From: Xanthobacteraceae bacterium
GTDB lineage: Bacteria; Pseudomonadota; Alphaproteobacteria; Rhizobiales; Xanthobacteraceae
Direction: 5' to 3'
DNA: 34,691 nucleotides
Assembly: GCA_020441545.1 (NCBI GenBank)
Contig: JAGRLZ010000108.1
Span: forward strand, 1 to 34,691
The translations under genes and the position numbers were made by a program. The notes below the pieces were generated by a model. It was not told where the DNA came from. It worked only from the letters and a program-made list of their open reading frames with translations, and searched no databases. Of this stretch, positions 1 through 8,853 are shown piece after piece; position 1 is the first letter of the stretch; every line of letters begins with the position of its first letter.

Positions 1-13
1 CTTTCGAAGCCAT
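1..13 (-). CDS. 5' start of a divergent gene, cut by the window edge
   Basis: On the minus strand a perfect Shine-Dalgarno AAGGAGG (complement of 20-26) is followed six bases later by an ATG (complement of 11-13) reading Met-Ala-Ser-Lys before the window ends. A second ATG at 16-18 is too close to the ribosome site to be used. This marks a gene divergent from groES, but four codons are too few to name it. Confidence 0.4.
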
Positions 14-213
14 GCCATACCTCCTTGATCGCGGGAGGCGGCAGCGCCAGGCAAACGTGGCGATCGGTCTTGCGTGGCGTTGCAACCTCTCGATGAGCCC
101 GCCCCGGAGAAAAGCGCAAAACGCCGATCCCGAAGGCGCGTCATGAAGAAAATGTGACGCACAACATCGCTTCATCTCAAGCTTAAAAGTTTAATAATGT
201 GTTGAGATTTGCA

Positions 214-258
214 GCGCTGGCAGCGGCTTACCGCAAGTGCTAACAGCACTGCCAGCGC
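214..258. repeat. Nested inverted repeats upstream of the CIRCE operator
   Basis: A perfect 10-base inverted repeat (gcgctggcag at 214-223, ctgccagcgc at 249-258) encloses part of a second palindrome, AGTGCT-AAC-AGCACT, at 236-250. The segment CTGGCAGCG-N9-AAGTGCTAA (217-243) has CIRCE spacing, with an 8/9 right half but only a 4/9 left half. It may be a decayed second CIRCE or a different operator. Its function is not known. Confidence 0.4.
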
Positions 259-285
259 CCGCGTTAACGACGTCGGCCACAATCG

Positions 286-312
286 TTGGCAGTCGGCGCG
301 CCGGATTGCTAA
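286..312 (+). promoter_or_regulatory. CIRCE operator (HrcA site) of groESL
   Basis: TTGGCAGTC-N9-GATTGCTAA matches the CIRCE consensus TTAGCACTC-N9-GAGTGCTAA at 15 of 18 arm positions with the exact 9-base spacer (295-303). CIRCE is the binding site of the heat-shock repressor HrcA and is found before groE operons. A possible vegetative promoter overlaps it (TTGGCA at 286-291, TAATTT at 310-315, 18-base spacing), so bound HrcA would block it. Confidence 0.8.
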
Positions 313-329
313 TTTTTTTGAACGCCCCT

Positions 330-358
330 CTTGCCGAGCCGATGGCCTCGGCCTATGT
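330..358 (+). promoter_or_regulatory. RpoH (sigma-32) type heat-shock promoter of groESL
   Basis: CTTG at 330-333, an 18-base spacer, and CCTATGT at 352-358 fit the alphaproteobacterial RpoH pattern CTTG-N17/18-CYTATNT. Transcription would start near 365, leaving a leader of about 75 bases before groES. The promoter lies downstream of the CIRCE, so heat induction through RpoH could act separately from HrcA repression. Confidence 0.65.
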
Positions 359-440
359 CGGCTCCATCCCGGTGGCACTCGCTGCCGGCGACTGCCAAAA
401 TTCCGAAATTCCAAATTCTTCAAGATCTTAGGAGGATCGC

Positions 441-755
441 ATGAAATTCCGTCCGCTTCACGACCGTGTGGTGGTCAAGCGCATCGACGCTGAGGAAAAG
501 ACGGCAGGCGGTATCATCATTCCCGACAGCGCCAAGGAAAAGCCCTCGCAGGGCGAAATCCTTTCGGTCGGCCCCGGCGGCCGCGACGAAGCCGGCAAGC
601 TGATCCCGATCGACCTCAAGGCCGGCGACCGCGTGCTGTTCGGCAAGTGGTCCGGCACCGAGGTGAAGATCGACGGCCAGGAAGTGCTCATCATGAAGGA
701 GAGCGACATCCTCGGCGTGCTCGAGGAATCCGCCGCCAAGAAGAAGGCCGCTTAA
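441..755 (+). CDS. groES: Co-chaperonin GroES (Hsp10)
   Basis: This 104-residue protein is the heptameric cap that closes the GroEL folding chamber in the cytoplasm. The N-terminus [20 protein letters not shown] and the following mobile-loop region ([19 protein letters not shown], about residues 21-39) are diagnostic, as is the central [15 protein letters not shown] strand. Length is normal for the family, with a short Lys/Ala tail. A strong AGGAGG site (430-435) precedes the ATG. It is followed by groEL 149 bases downstream, and the operon is probably controlled by the CIRCE and RpoH promoter upstream. Confidence 0.98.
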   Translation: MKFRPLHDRVVVKRIDAEEKTAGGIIIPDSAKEKPSQGEILSVGPGGRDEAGKLIPIDLKAGDRVLFGKWSGTEVKIDGQEVLIMKESDILGVLEESAAKKKAA

Positions 756-766
756 GTCGGCGTCTC

Positions 767-2542
<1,776 letters not shown>

Positions 2543-2581
2543 CGCAAAGCGTCGGAAATCGCCGCCCCTGATCCAAAAATG

Positions 2582-2609
2582 CTCAAAGCCGGACAAGTCC
2601 GGCTTTGAG
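2582..2609 (+). repeat. Perfect 13-bp hairpin after groEL
   Basis: The arms ctcaaagccggac and gtccggctttgag are separated by two bases. No T-run follows, so it is more likely an mRNA 3'-end stabiliser or protein site than a complete intrinsic terminator. The true terminator lies 50 bases further on. Confidence 0.6.
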
Positions 2610-2659
2610 TGGCGGCATGGATTTCTGATCCAGGCTCTCAAGCAAGCTTCGAAATGCCC

Positions 2660-2683
2660 CCCGGCAGCGATGCCGGGTTTTTT
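2660..2683 (+). terminator. Rho-independent terminator of groESL
   Basis: The stem cccggca / tgccggg (2660-2677) has a gcga tetraloop and is followed directly by six T residues (2678-2683). Confidence 0.88.
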
Positions 2684-2781
2684 GATGAACATTGCGGCCG
2701 CGTCCAAACCACCGCTCCATGCCCGAGCCGCAACGCCCTCGCCGACAGCCGGGACAGGCCCGCGATCGAACGCGGCCGATG

Positions 2782-3564
2782 TCACGGGATCGACGACGAC
2801 CGGCCCAGACGGCCCGCGTTGCGCGGACGGGATCGATCGGCTGGAGACGATGATTGTCCCGTCGCGGACTCCGCCCCGGCCGCTTTCTCGTCGCGCCGCA
2901 GCAGATAGAGATCGCTCAGCGTCTTCAGCCCGATCAGCAGCGCGAGAAAGCCGATGCCGTTGCTGAACGCCATCACCAGCGCCGCGCCCGCGATGATCGT
3001 GACATGCATGATGACGACGCGCCGATAAGGCGCGAACATCACCTTGCCGACCTCCACCTGCCGCGCCGGCGGCGTCGTGTCGTCCCTGCCGCGCCGTCCG
3101 CGCCACCAGGGAACCAGGAAATAGAACAGGAAGCCGAGGCCGTGGCTGATGCACAGGCCGACCAGCGCGATCCACAGATCCTGCGACTGGATCATGTCGT
3201 GCAGCCGCGCCGGGATATCCGAGAAGCGCCCGCCCGACTTGCCGCCGAACAGCACATTGAGAAACACGAAGTGGCCGGCCATGAAGCCACCGAAATGCAC
3301 CGTGAAGAACGGCACCAGGAACAGCGCGAACCAGCCGGCGCTGAACGCCATCTGCAGGATCGAGAAACCGCCGATAATCAGCGTCTCCAGCCAGTAGATC
3401 ACGATCAGGTCGAACAGCTTCCAGTCCCATAGCACGACGCCGAGCATCGGCAGCAGGTTGGCGCCGAGCAGCATCGCGATCGACAGCGCCAGCCGCGTCC
3501 CCCGCGCCCGGCCATCCACCGAAGCGACCACGGTGGCCTCCGCTCGATTCGAATTCACGCGCAT
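2782..3564 (-). CDS. Multi-pass membrane protein of the DUF6498 type
   Basis: This 260-residue protein has no enzyme motif that I recognise. About six hydrophobic segments can be seen: residues 25-45 (ALSIAMLLGANLLPMLGVVL), 48-65, 70-90, 93-110, 128-150, and 185-225. They carry conserved-looking aromatic/polar residues such as the YWLETLIIGG and HFGGFMAGHF stretches, which recall the DUF6498 family of bacterial inner-membrane proteins of unknown role. The C-terminal 40 residues are polar and Ser/Arg-rich. A gggaggg stretch abuts the ATG. It is convergent with groEL and seems to be a single-gene unit. Confidence 0.75.
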   Translation of the reverse strand: MRVNSNRAEATVVASVDGRARGTRLALSIAMLLGANLLPMLGVVLWDWKLFDLIVIYWLETLIIGGFSILQMAFSAGWFALFLVPFFTVHFGGFMAGHFVFLNVLFGGKSGGRFSDIPARLHDMIQSQDLWIALVGLCISHGLGFLFYFLVPWWRGRRGRDDTTPPARQVEVGKVMFAPYRRVVIMHVTIIAGAALVMAFSNGIGFLALLIGLKTLSDLYLLRRDEKAAGAESATGQSSSPADRSRPRNAGRLGRSSSIP

Positions 3565-3719
3565 CCCTCCCTGGCATCGACTCGCTATCCGCCGACGCGC
3601 CAGCCTCGCAGGCAGCCCCCGGCAAGGCCACCCCTGAAACCGGGCGACGAAGATAAAGCCATGATTGGCCCGGCCCCGTTCATGGCAGGTTCATCCCGAT
3701 CCATCACATTGGCCACCTT

Positions 3720-3741
3720 GGAGACTCCCTCGCGAGTCTCC
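3720..3741 (+). promoter_or_regulatory. Hairpin just upstream of the small basic protein gene
   Basis: ggagactc and gagtctcc form an 8-bp perfect stem with a six-base loop (3728-3733), ending 20 bases before the GTG start at 3762. No T-run follows, so this is probably a 5'-leader stem or operator. Its loop region repeats the ten bases ctccctcgcg seen again in the terminator behind the gene. Confidence 0.45.
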
Positions 3742-3761
3742 CCGTAATAAGGAGAACAACC

Positions 3762-4013
3762 GTGAAGAAAACTGCCTTGGGTTTTGCCGCCGTGCTCGCG
3801 CTGGGTCTTGCCTCCTTCGCCGCGCCGGCGTCAGCGATGCCGGCTGCTCCCGGCCTCGCCACGCATGGCGCTTCGGATGTCACGACCGTTCAGTATCGTC
3901 ACCGTCATCATCGCTACCATCGGATGCATCGCCGCCCGGTGTGCACCTATCGCACCGTGATGTCGCGCCATCATGGACGCCGCGTCGTGAGGAAGATTCG
4001 CGTCTGCCGCTGA
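3762..4013 (+). CDS. Small secreted His/Arg-rich protein
   Basis: This 83-residue protein begins with a typical signal peptide (MKKTALGFAAVLALGLASFA, predicted cleavage after ASA near residue 25). The mature part is very basic, with RHRHHRYHRMHRR and SRHHGRR clusters and two cysteines (one in RRPVCTYRT, one at the end in IRVCR) that could form a disulfide. Many rhizobiales encode such short periplasmic His/Arg-rich proteins, none with a secure function; metal or polyanion binding is a guess. The start is GTG with an aaggag site (3750-3755) seven bases upstream. It has its own terminator and is therefore probably monocistronic. Confidence 0.8.
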   Translation: MKKTALGFAAVLALGLASFAAPASAMPAAPGLATHGASDVTTVQYRHRHHRYHRMHRRPVCTYRTVMSRHHGRRVVRKIRVCR

Positions 4014-4036
4014 ACCAGACGCGCAGCAAAACATGG

Positions 4037-4060
4037 CGGCCTCCCTCGCGGAGGCCGTTT
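4037..4060 (+). terminator. Intrinsic terminator after the small basic protein gene
   Basis: The stem cggcctc / gaggccg has a seven-base loop (4044-4050) and is followed by TTTGCGTTTT. It shares a ten-base core with the hairpin at 3720-3741. Confidence 0.75.
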
Positions 4061-4077
4061 GCGTTTTCAGGCGCCCG

Positions 4078-5583
4078 TTAGCGCGGCGCCAGTTCACGCG
4101 GTGGCGAGCGGTCGAGCGCATCGCCCTTGGCGCCGTCGAGCAGGTCGAGCCGATAGGTTTTGATCACCAGCGGACCGCGCTTGCGCTGCACCTGGCCAAC
4201 CTCCTCGATCCGCGCGAACGCCTGCCGCAATTCCGAATACCTGGCGTTGACGTCGCTGACGAACAGCATCTTGCCGGCGAGTTGCCGCGGCGATGGCTCG
4301 GGCATGTTGATCCAGCGGATGCGCTCGAAATATTCGGCCACACAGGTGCCCTTCGGCAAATAGAACGCGAGCCAGCCGGTGGTGCCGTAGTCGGCCGCCA
4401 GCACACAGGTCGCGCCGGTGCGCGCCCGCACCGCTTCGATCTGCGCGGCAAGGTCGCGCCAGCCGACGCCGACACTGCGCACGCTGACATCGCGTCGATA
4501 GCCGGTGAGGATGCCGGTGTTGGCCTGCACCACCAATAGCACGAACATCACGATGCCGACCGGACCGGCCCAGCGCAGCGACGAGGCGGCGAACGCCTGG
4601 GTCCGCGGGCGCCACGGCACCATGCAGGCGGCCGCTGCGGCGGCGATCGCGAATGCCGGATAGACCGGCGCGAACCAGTTGGCCTCGACCCGGCTGTGCA
4701 GCGAGTGCCAGGCGAAATAGGCGACGATGACCCAGACGAACAGCGCGATCAGCGCGCGCGACGCCAATGCGCCGTTGCCGCGCCGGCCGAGCGCATACAG
4801 CCCCATCGCGCCCAGCGCGAAGATCGACGGCGTCGCGAACAGGAGCTGGGTCGGGATGATCTCGCCGATATAGCGCAGCGTCATATGATCGATGCGCGCG
4901 CGGCCGAACTGCTTGAGGAACGACACCCACTGGTGGTCGGCGTTCCACACGATCACCGGCACGAAAACGAGGAAGGCGATCGCCCCGCCGAGATACGGCC
5001 ATGGCGTCAGCAGCCAGCGGCGCTGCGTCGGCACCAGGACCAGCCAGAGCAGGATCACCACCCCGAAGAACAGCGCGGTGTATTTCGACAGCAGCGCCAC
5101 GCCGACCGCCACGCCGACCGCAAGCCACCATGCGCCACGGCCGGTAGTCGCCACCTTGGCAAGGCCGTACAGCACGAAGCTGGTCGCGACCATCAGCGGC
5201 GCGTCGGGGGTCACGATCATGGTGCCGACCGCGACCATCAGCGTGACGTTGAGCAGGATCGCCGATGTCGCCGCGATCCGCTGGCCGCCGAACAACAGCG
5301 CCGCCGTCTCATAGACCGCCCAGGTCATCGGCAACCCCAGCAGGATCGAGACCACGCGCACGCCGAATTCGGTATCGCCGCCCAGCATGGTGCCGAGACG
5401 GATCACCACCGCCACCATCGGCGGGTGATCGTAGTAGCCACCGGCGAGATGCCGGGACCAGGTCCAGTAATAGGCTTCGTCGAAGGTCAGCGGCGTCAGC
5501 GCGGCGGCGACCAGGCGCAACACCACCAGGCCGCCGACCACCAGCCAGGCGTTGCGCCGCAGGCGCGCGTCGCTTGCGGTCAT
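4078..5583 (-). CDS. ArnT/PMT-like polyprenyl-phosphate sugar transferase (GT39/GT83 type)
   Basis: This 501-residue integral membrane glycosyltransferase has about 11-13 hydrophobic segments. The first periplasmic loop carries the family's acidic catalytic pair (TFDEAYYW, Asp35-Glu36), followed by YYDHPPM, both typical of bacterial PMT/ArnT enzymes that move a sugar from a lipid phosphate carrier to an envelope acceptor. The C-terminal soluble part (from about residue 375) has mixed alpha/beta character. It starts seven bases after the stop of the GT2-GtrA gene at 5591-6724, so the two form an operon in which the upstream enzyme probably makes the polyprenyl-phosphate sugar used here. The acceptor (lipid A, glycan or hopanoid) cannot be told from sequence. 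Confidence 0.88.
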   Translation of the reverse strand: MTASDARLRRNAWLVVGGLVVLRLVAAALTPLTFDEAYYWTWSRHLAGGYYDHPPMVAVVIRLGTMLGGDTEFGVRVVSILLGLPMTWAVYETAALLFGGQRIAATSAILLNVTLMVAVGTMIVTPDAPLMVATSFVLYGLAKVATTGRGAWWLAVGVAVGVALLSKYTALFFGVVILLWLVLVPTQRRWLLTPWPYLGGAIAFLVFVPVIVWNADHQWVSFLKQFGRARIDHMTLRYIGEIIPTQLLFATPSIFALGAMGLYALGRRGNGALASRALIALFVWVIVAYFAWHSLHSRVEANWFAPVYPAFAIAAAAAACMVPWRPRTQAFAASSLRWAGPVGIVMFVLLVVQANTGILTGYRRDVSVRSVGVGWRDLAAQIEAVRARTGATCVLAADYGTTGWLAFYLPKGTCVAEYFERIRWINMPEPSPRQLAGKMLFVSDVNARYSELRQAFARIEEVGQVQRKRGPLVIKTYRLDLLDGAKGDALDRSPPRELAPR

Positions 5584-5590
5584 GACGCCG

Positions 5591-6724
5591 TCATCGCCTG
5601 CGCCAGACGAACAGGCTGGACATCGCGTAGTTCCAGACCACGCCCATCAACGCACCGGCGGCTCCCGCCAGCCACCAGATCGGCTGCTGTCCGTAGATCG
5701 AGAACGCGACGCCGACATTGGCCAGAAGCCCGACGCTGCACACCAGATAGAACAGCAGCAGGCCGCGCAGCAGCGCCAGCCCCTTCAGGCGCTGGTCGCG
5801 ATAGGTCAGCGCGTTGTTGAGAATGAAGTTGCTGGTCATCGCCACCACGGCGCCGAGTGCATGAGCTTCCGTGAACGGCACGGCGAACAGGTTGAACGCG
5901 ACGTCGAGGGTCAACAGGTGCACGAACAGGCCGATCGATCCGACCAGCGCGAACAGCAGGAAGCGCAGGGAAACCGCATCGCCGGTCATCTTCGCCAGGA
6001 TCAGCCCGAGGAAATCCAGCGCCACCATGGAGTCGAGCTTGCTTTCGCCCGCAAGCCGCGTGCCGAAGGTGAAGGGAATTTCCACCGTGCGCAGCGAGCC
6101 GCGCGCGGTCGCGACGATATCCAGCAGAATCTTGAAGCCATGAACCGAGAGGTTCGGCGCCAGTTCCTCGAAGCGGTCGCGCCGGATCATGAAGAAGCCG
6201 CTCATCGGATCGGCGATCTCGACGCGCAGCAGCCGCTTCGCGATCAGCGTGGCGAATTCGCTGACGCCGCGGCGCTGGCTGTTGAAGCTGTCGGCGCTGC
6301 CGCCGTCGATATAGCGGCTGCCGACGACCAGTTCCGCCTCGCCGTCCTGCAGCAGCGCCAGCATCTGCGGCAGCCGCGTCTCGTCGTGCTGGAGGTCGGC
6401 GTCCATCACCGCCACGAAGGGCGCGCCGGAGGCCAGGATGCCCTCGATGCAGGCGCCGGAGAGACCGCGCCGGCCGATGCGGCGCAGGCAGCGCACCCGC
6501 GGATCGCGCTGCGACAGCTCCCGCACCACCTGCCAGGTCTCGTCGGGCGAATTGTCGTCAACGAACACGACTTCCCACGGCGTTTCGCCGAGCGTGGCCT
6601 TCAGCCGCTCGTACAGCGTGACGACATTTTCGCGTTCGTTGAAGGTCGGGACAACGATGGACAACTGGCGTGCCGCAGCCGCCTGCGTCGAATCCAGCGG
6701 TGCCGGTCGGAGCGCTTCATTCAT
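5591..6724 (-). CDS. GT2 polyprenyl-phosphate glycosyltransferase fused to a GtrA-like membrane domain
   Basis: This 377-residue two-domain protein has an N-terminal GT2 domain (residues 20-240) that resembles dolichol-phosphate mannose synthase, with IVVPTFNE, VDDNSPDET (nucleotide binding, 55-63) and the metal-binding DADLQHD (108-114). Residues 245-375 hold four hydrophobic segments of the GtrA family, thought to help flip or handle the lipid-linked sugar. I chose the ATG at 6724 because the GT2 domain begins just after it. The reading frame stays open far upstream, but that part has no homology-like features and crosses the repeat array at 6836-6897. The next gene in the operon is a PMT/ArnT-like transferase. 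Confidence 0.9.
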   Translation of the reverse strand: MNEALRPAPLDSTQAAAARQLSIVVPTFNERENVVTLYERLKATLGETPWEVVFVDDNSPDETWQVVRELSQRDPRVRCLRRIGRRGLSGACIEGILASGAPFVAVMDADLQHDETRLPQMLALLQDGEAELVVGSRYIDGGSADSFNSQRRGVSEFATLIAKRLLRVEIADPMSGFFMIRRDRFEELAPNLSVHGFKILLDIVATARGSLRTVEIPFTFGTRLAGESKLDSMVALDFLGLILAKMTGDAVSLRFLLFALVGSIGLFVHLLTLDVAFNLFAVPFTEAHALGAVVAMTSNFILNNALTYRDQRLKGLALLRGLLLFYLVCSVGLLANVGVAFSIYGQQPIWWLAGAAGALMGVVWNYAMSSLFVWRRR

Positions 6725-7048
6725 GGCGCCAGCATATATCCGCGCCGGCGCGGCCTGCCAAGGTAGCGGAGCAAGGTAGCGGACCCGCAGGGCTCGCATG
6801 GTCCGCAAGGAAGCCGGTCCGTGCCTTGTTGTCAGGCAAAAAACAACGGCGCAAAAAAACAACGGTGCAAAAAACAACGGTGCAAAAAAACAACGGCCAC
6901 GAACAGCATGGCGCGCGTACATCCGGCGCGACCGATGATATTCTGTGGCCGTCCGGCGATGGAGCCAGGGGCAGCATCGACATCGCCGTTGCATGCCAGA
7001 TAGGTATCGACCGGACAGTCCGCAAGGGGGAGCAAGGGGAACCGGCGC
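6725..7048. other. Intergenic region between divergent GT operon and DUF72 gene
   Basis: No gene is supported here. It contains the A-rich tandem array at 6836-6897 and must hold the promoters for both flanking transcription units. I could not pick out a convincing -35/-10 pair. Confidence 0.5.
6836..6897. repeat. Four-copy A-rich tandem array with alternating 15/16-base units
   Basis: The unit gcaaaaaa(a)caacggy occurs four times: 6836-6850 (15 bases), 6851-6866 (16), 6867-6881 (15) and 6882-6897 (16). The A-run alternates six, seven, six, seven, which points to duplication of a 31-base dimer. It is strikingly AT-rich compared with its surroundings and lies in a divergent promoter region. 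Confidence 0.85.
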
Positions 7049-7849
7049 ATGGCGAAAGCAGGAAAAATCCGCATCGGGATCGGCGGATGGACCTTCGCGC
7101 CGTGGCGCGGGGTCTTCTATCCCGACAGGCTGCCGCATGCGAGGGAACTGAACTACGCCGCGAGCCACCTGACCTCGATCGAGATCAACGGCACCTATTA
7201 CGGCTCGCAGAAGCCCGAAAGCTTCCGCAAATGGGCGCGGGAGGTGCCGGACGGCTTTGTCTTCTCGGTGAAGGGTCCGAGGTTCGCGACCAACCGCAAG
7301 GTGCTGGCGGAGGCCGGCGACTCGATCAAGCGTTTCTACGACTCCGGCGTGCTCGAACTGGGCGACAGCCTCGGGCCGGTGCTCTGGCAGTTCGCGCCGA
7401 CCAAGAAATTCGACGAGGCCGATTTCGGCGCCTTCCTCGCGCTGCTGCCGCGCGAGATCGACAAGCGCCCGCTGCGGCACGTGGTCGAGGTCCGCCATGA
7501 CAGCTTCCGTGTCGCCGCCTTCCCGGCCCTGCTGCGCCGCTTCGGCGTGCCCGTGGTCTATGCCGAGCACGCCACCTATCCGGCGATCGCCGATGTGACG
7601 GGCGACTTCGTCTATGCCCGCCTGCAACGCGGCAGCGACGACATCAAGACGGCCTATCCGCCGAAGGCGCTGGATGCCTGGGCCGAGCGCCTCAGGACCT
7701 GGGCCGGCGGCGGCGAGCCGGCCGGCCTGCCGTGCATCGGGCCGACTGCTGCCGGCAAGACGGCGCGCGACGTGTTCGCCTACATCATCCACGAGGGCAA
7801 GGTGCGGGCGCCGGCCGGCGCGATGGAACTGATCGCCAGGATCGGATGA
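7049..7849 (+). CDS. DUF72 (YecE-like) TIM-barrel protein
   Basis: This 266-residue cytoplasmic protein shows the family's hallmarks: IRIGIGGWTFAPWRGVFYP at residues 8-26, EINGTYYGSQKPESFRKWA (46-64), the VKGPRFATN segment (75-83), and the late VYARLQRG strand (about 188-195). DUF72 proteins have a TIM-barrel fold and are widespread, but their reaction is unknown. Length is typical. A ggggagcaagggga stretch lies 8-20 bases before the ATG. It stands alone between the divergent glycosyltransferase operon and the BcsS-like gene; nothing around it hints at a substrate. Confidence 0.9.
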   Translation: MAKAGKIRIGIGGWTFAPWRGVFYPDRLPHARELNYAASHLTSIEINGTYYGSQKPESFRKWAREVPDGFVFSVKGPRFATNRKVLAEAGDSIKRFYDSGVLELGDSLGPVLWQFAPTKKFDEADFGAFLALLPREIDKRPLRHVVEVRHDSFRVAAFPALLRRFGVPVVYAEHATYPAIADVTGDFVYARLQRGSDDIKTAYPPKALDAWAERLRTWAGGGEPAGLPCIGPTAAGKTARDVFAYIIHEGKVRAPAGAMELIARIG

Positions 7850-8083
7850 CGTGGCAGGCAACGTGCCTTGACTGAAGGAACCGACACCGGCGCGAGTCCG
7901 GCTCGCGGCCGATAGAATGGTACGGGAATAGAGCCTGCCATTGTTTGCGCGGCCGATGGCTCACATCGGCTGTTGATCGGCCGGAACATACGGTGATCGC
8001 ACAGCCTTCCGTGCTGGACCCACTTCGCGCGTGAAGCTTTAATCGACTACGTAATTCTACTTAAACGCGTGAGCGAGGGCTCG

Positions 8084-8845
8084 ATGCGGGGATGGACTGC
8101 GGCGCTGGTGGCCTGCGCTGTCGCGCCGGTCTTGGCGGGCGCGACGAGTGCGCGCGCGCAGGAGCCCGCTTCCACCCCGGTAACACCGCCCTCCTCCGCA
8201 TTGCGCGGCGGCGCAGCTCCCGAGCGCTTCCTGCTCTATGGCGGCTTCGACATCTGGCGCTACGGCGGCAGCGGCTATGCCGGCGGGCAATGGGCCCCGC
8301 GCGGTTTGAACAATGACGGCTTCGTGCTGAGCATCTTCGCTTCCGACGGCGTGCATCGCTTCGACACCGCCGCCATCTGCTATCGCACGATGATCTTCCG
8401 CGCCGCGATCATGCCGGGATGGCGCTTCAAGCGTGGCAACCTCGAGGTCAAGGTGTTTGCCGGCCCCGACTTCGAGCGGGACGACTATTCGCCCGTGATC
8501 GTTCCGTCGCGAGCGCACGCCAGTCAATTCGGCGCGCGCGTGGCGACCGATCTGTGGTGGGAGCCGAACCGCCGGATGATGGTTGCCGCCTCGGCCTCCG
8601 CCACCAGCATCGCGCACGGCTACAGCGGCCGCGCCGCGGCCGGCTGGCGCGTTCTCAATGCGGCATGGGTCGGCCCGGAGATTGCCGTGTCGTCCGACCG
8701 CTTCAGCGACCAGTATCGCCTCGGCGCGCATCTGACCGGCCTGAGAACCGGCGCGTTCGAATGGTCACTCGCGGCAGGCTATGTGCGCGACAGCTTCAGC
8801 CGCGGCGGCCTCTATGGCCGGATCGGCGTGCTGACCCGGCGATAG
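8084..8845 (+). CDS. bcsS: BcsS-like outer-membrane protein (cellulose biosynthesis protein family)
   Basis: This 253-residue protein has a signal peptide (MRGWTAALVACAVAPVLAGA, cleavage after ARA) and a mature part of alternating amphipathic strands rich in Gly and aromatic residues (LLYGGFDIWRYGG, ICYRTMIFRAAIMPGWRF), ending in a strand-like GGLYGRIGVLTRR, which suggests a small beta-barrel. It matches what I know of the BcsS family of alphaproteobacteria, often found near cellulose synthase genes. No bcsA, bcsB or other cellulose gene is in this window, so a role in cellulose export is uncertain. I prefer the ATG at 8084, with a gagcgaggg site (8071-8079), over an in-frame GTG at 8069. Confidence 0.75.
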   Translation: MRGWTAALVACAVAPVLAGATSARAQEPASTPVTPPSSALRGGAAPERFLLYGGFDIWRYGGSGYAGGQWAPRGLNNDGFVLSIFASDGVHRFDTAAICYRTMIFRAAIMPGWRFKRGNLEVKVFAGPDFERDDYSPVIVPSRAHASQFGARVATDLWWEPNRRMMVAASASATSIAHGYSGRAAAGWRVLNAAWVGPEIAVSSDRFSDQYRLGAHLTGLRTGAFEWSLAAGYVRDSFSRGGLYGRIGVLTRR

Positions 8846-8853
8846 AACCCGCG

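Larger units (their letters stand above)
14..440. other. Intergenic control region between a divergent gene and groES
   Basis: No convincing gene lies in these 427 bases; the short open frames here lack ribosome sites and family resemblance. The stretch holds a CIRCE operator (286-312), an RpoH-type promoter (330-358), a nested inverted repeat (214-258), and an AT-rich patch near 165-210 that may hold the promoter of the divergent gene. Confidence 0.6.

Noticed and set aside
6725..7861. N-terminal extension of the GT2-GtrA gene up to 7861
   Set aside because: It would run antisense through the DUF72 gene and through the A-rich repeat array; the GT2 domain itself starts right after the ATG at 6724.
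7891..7907. Hairpin cgcgag-tccgg-ctcgcg as terminator of the DUF72 gene
   Set aside because: No T-run follows, so it does not meet the intrinsic terminator pattern.
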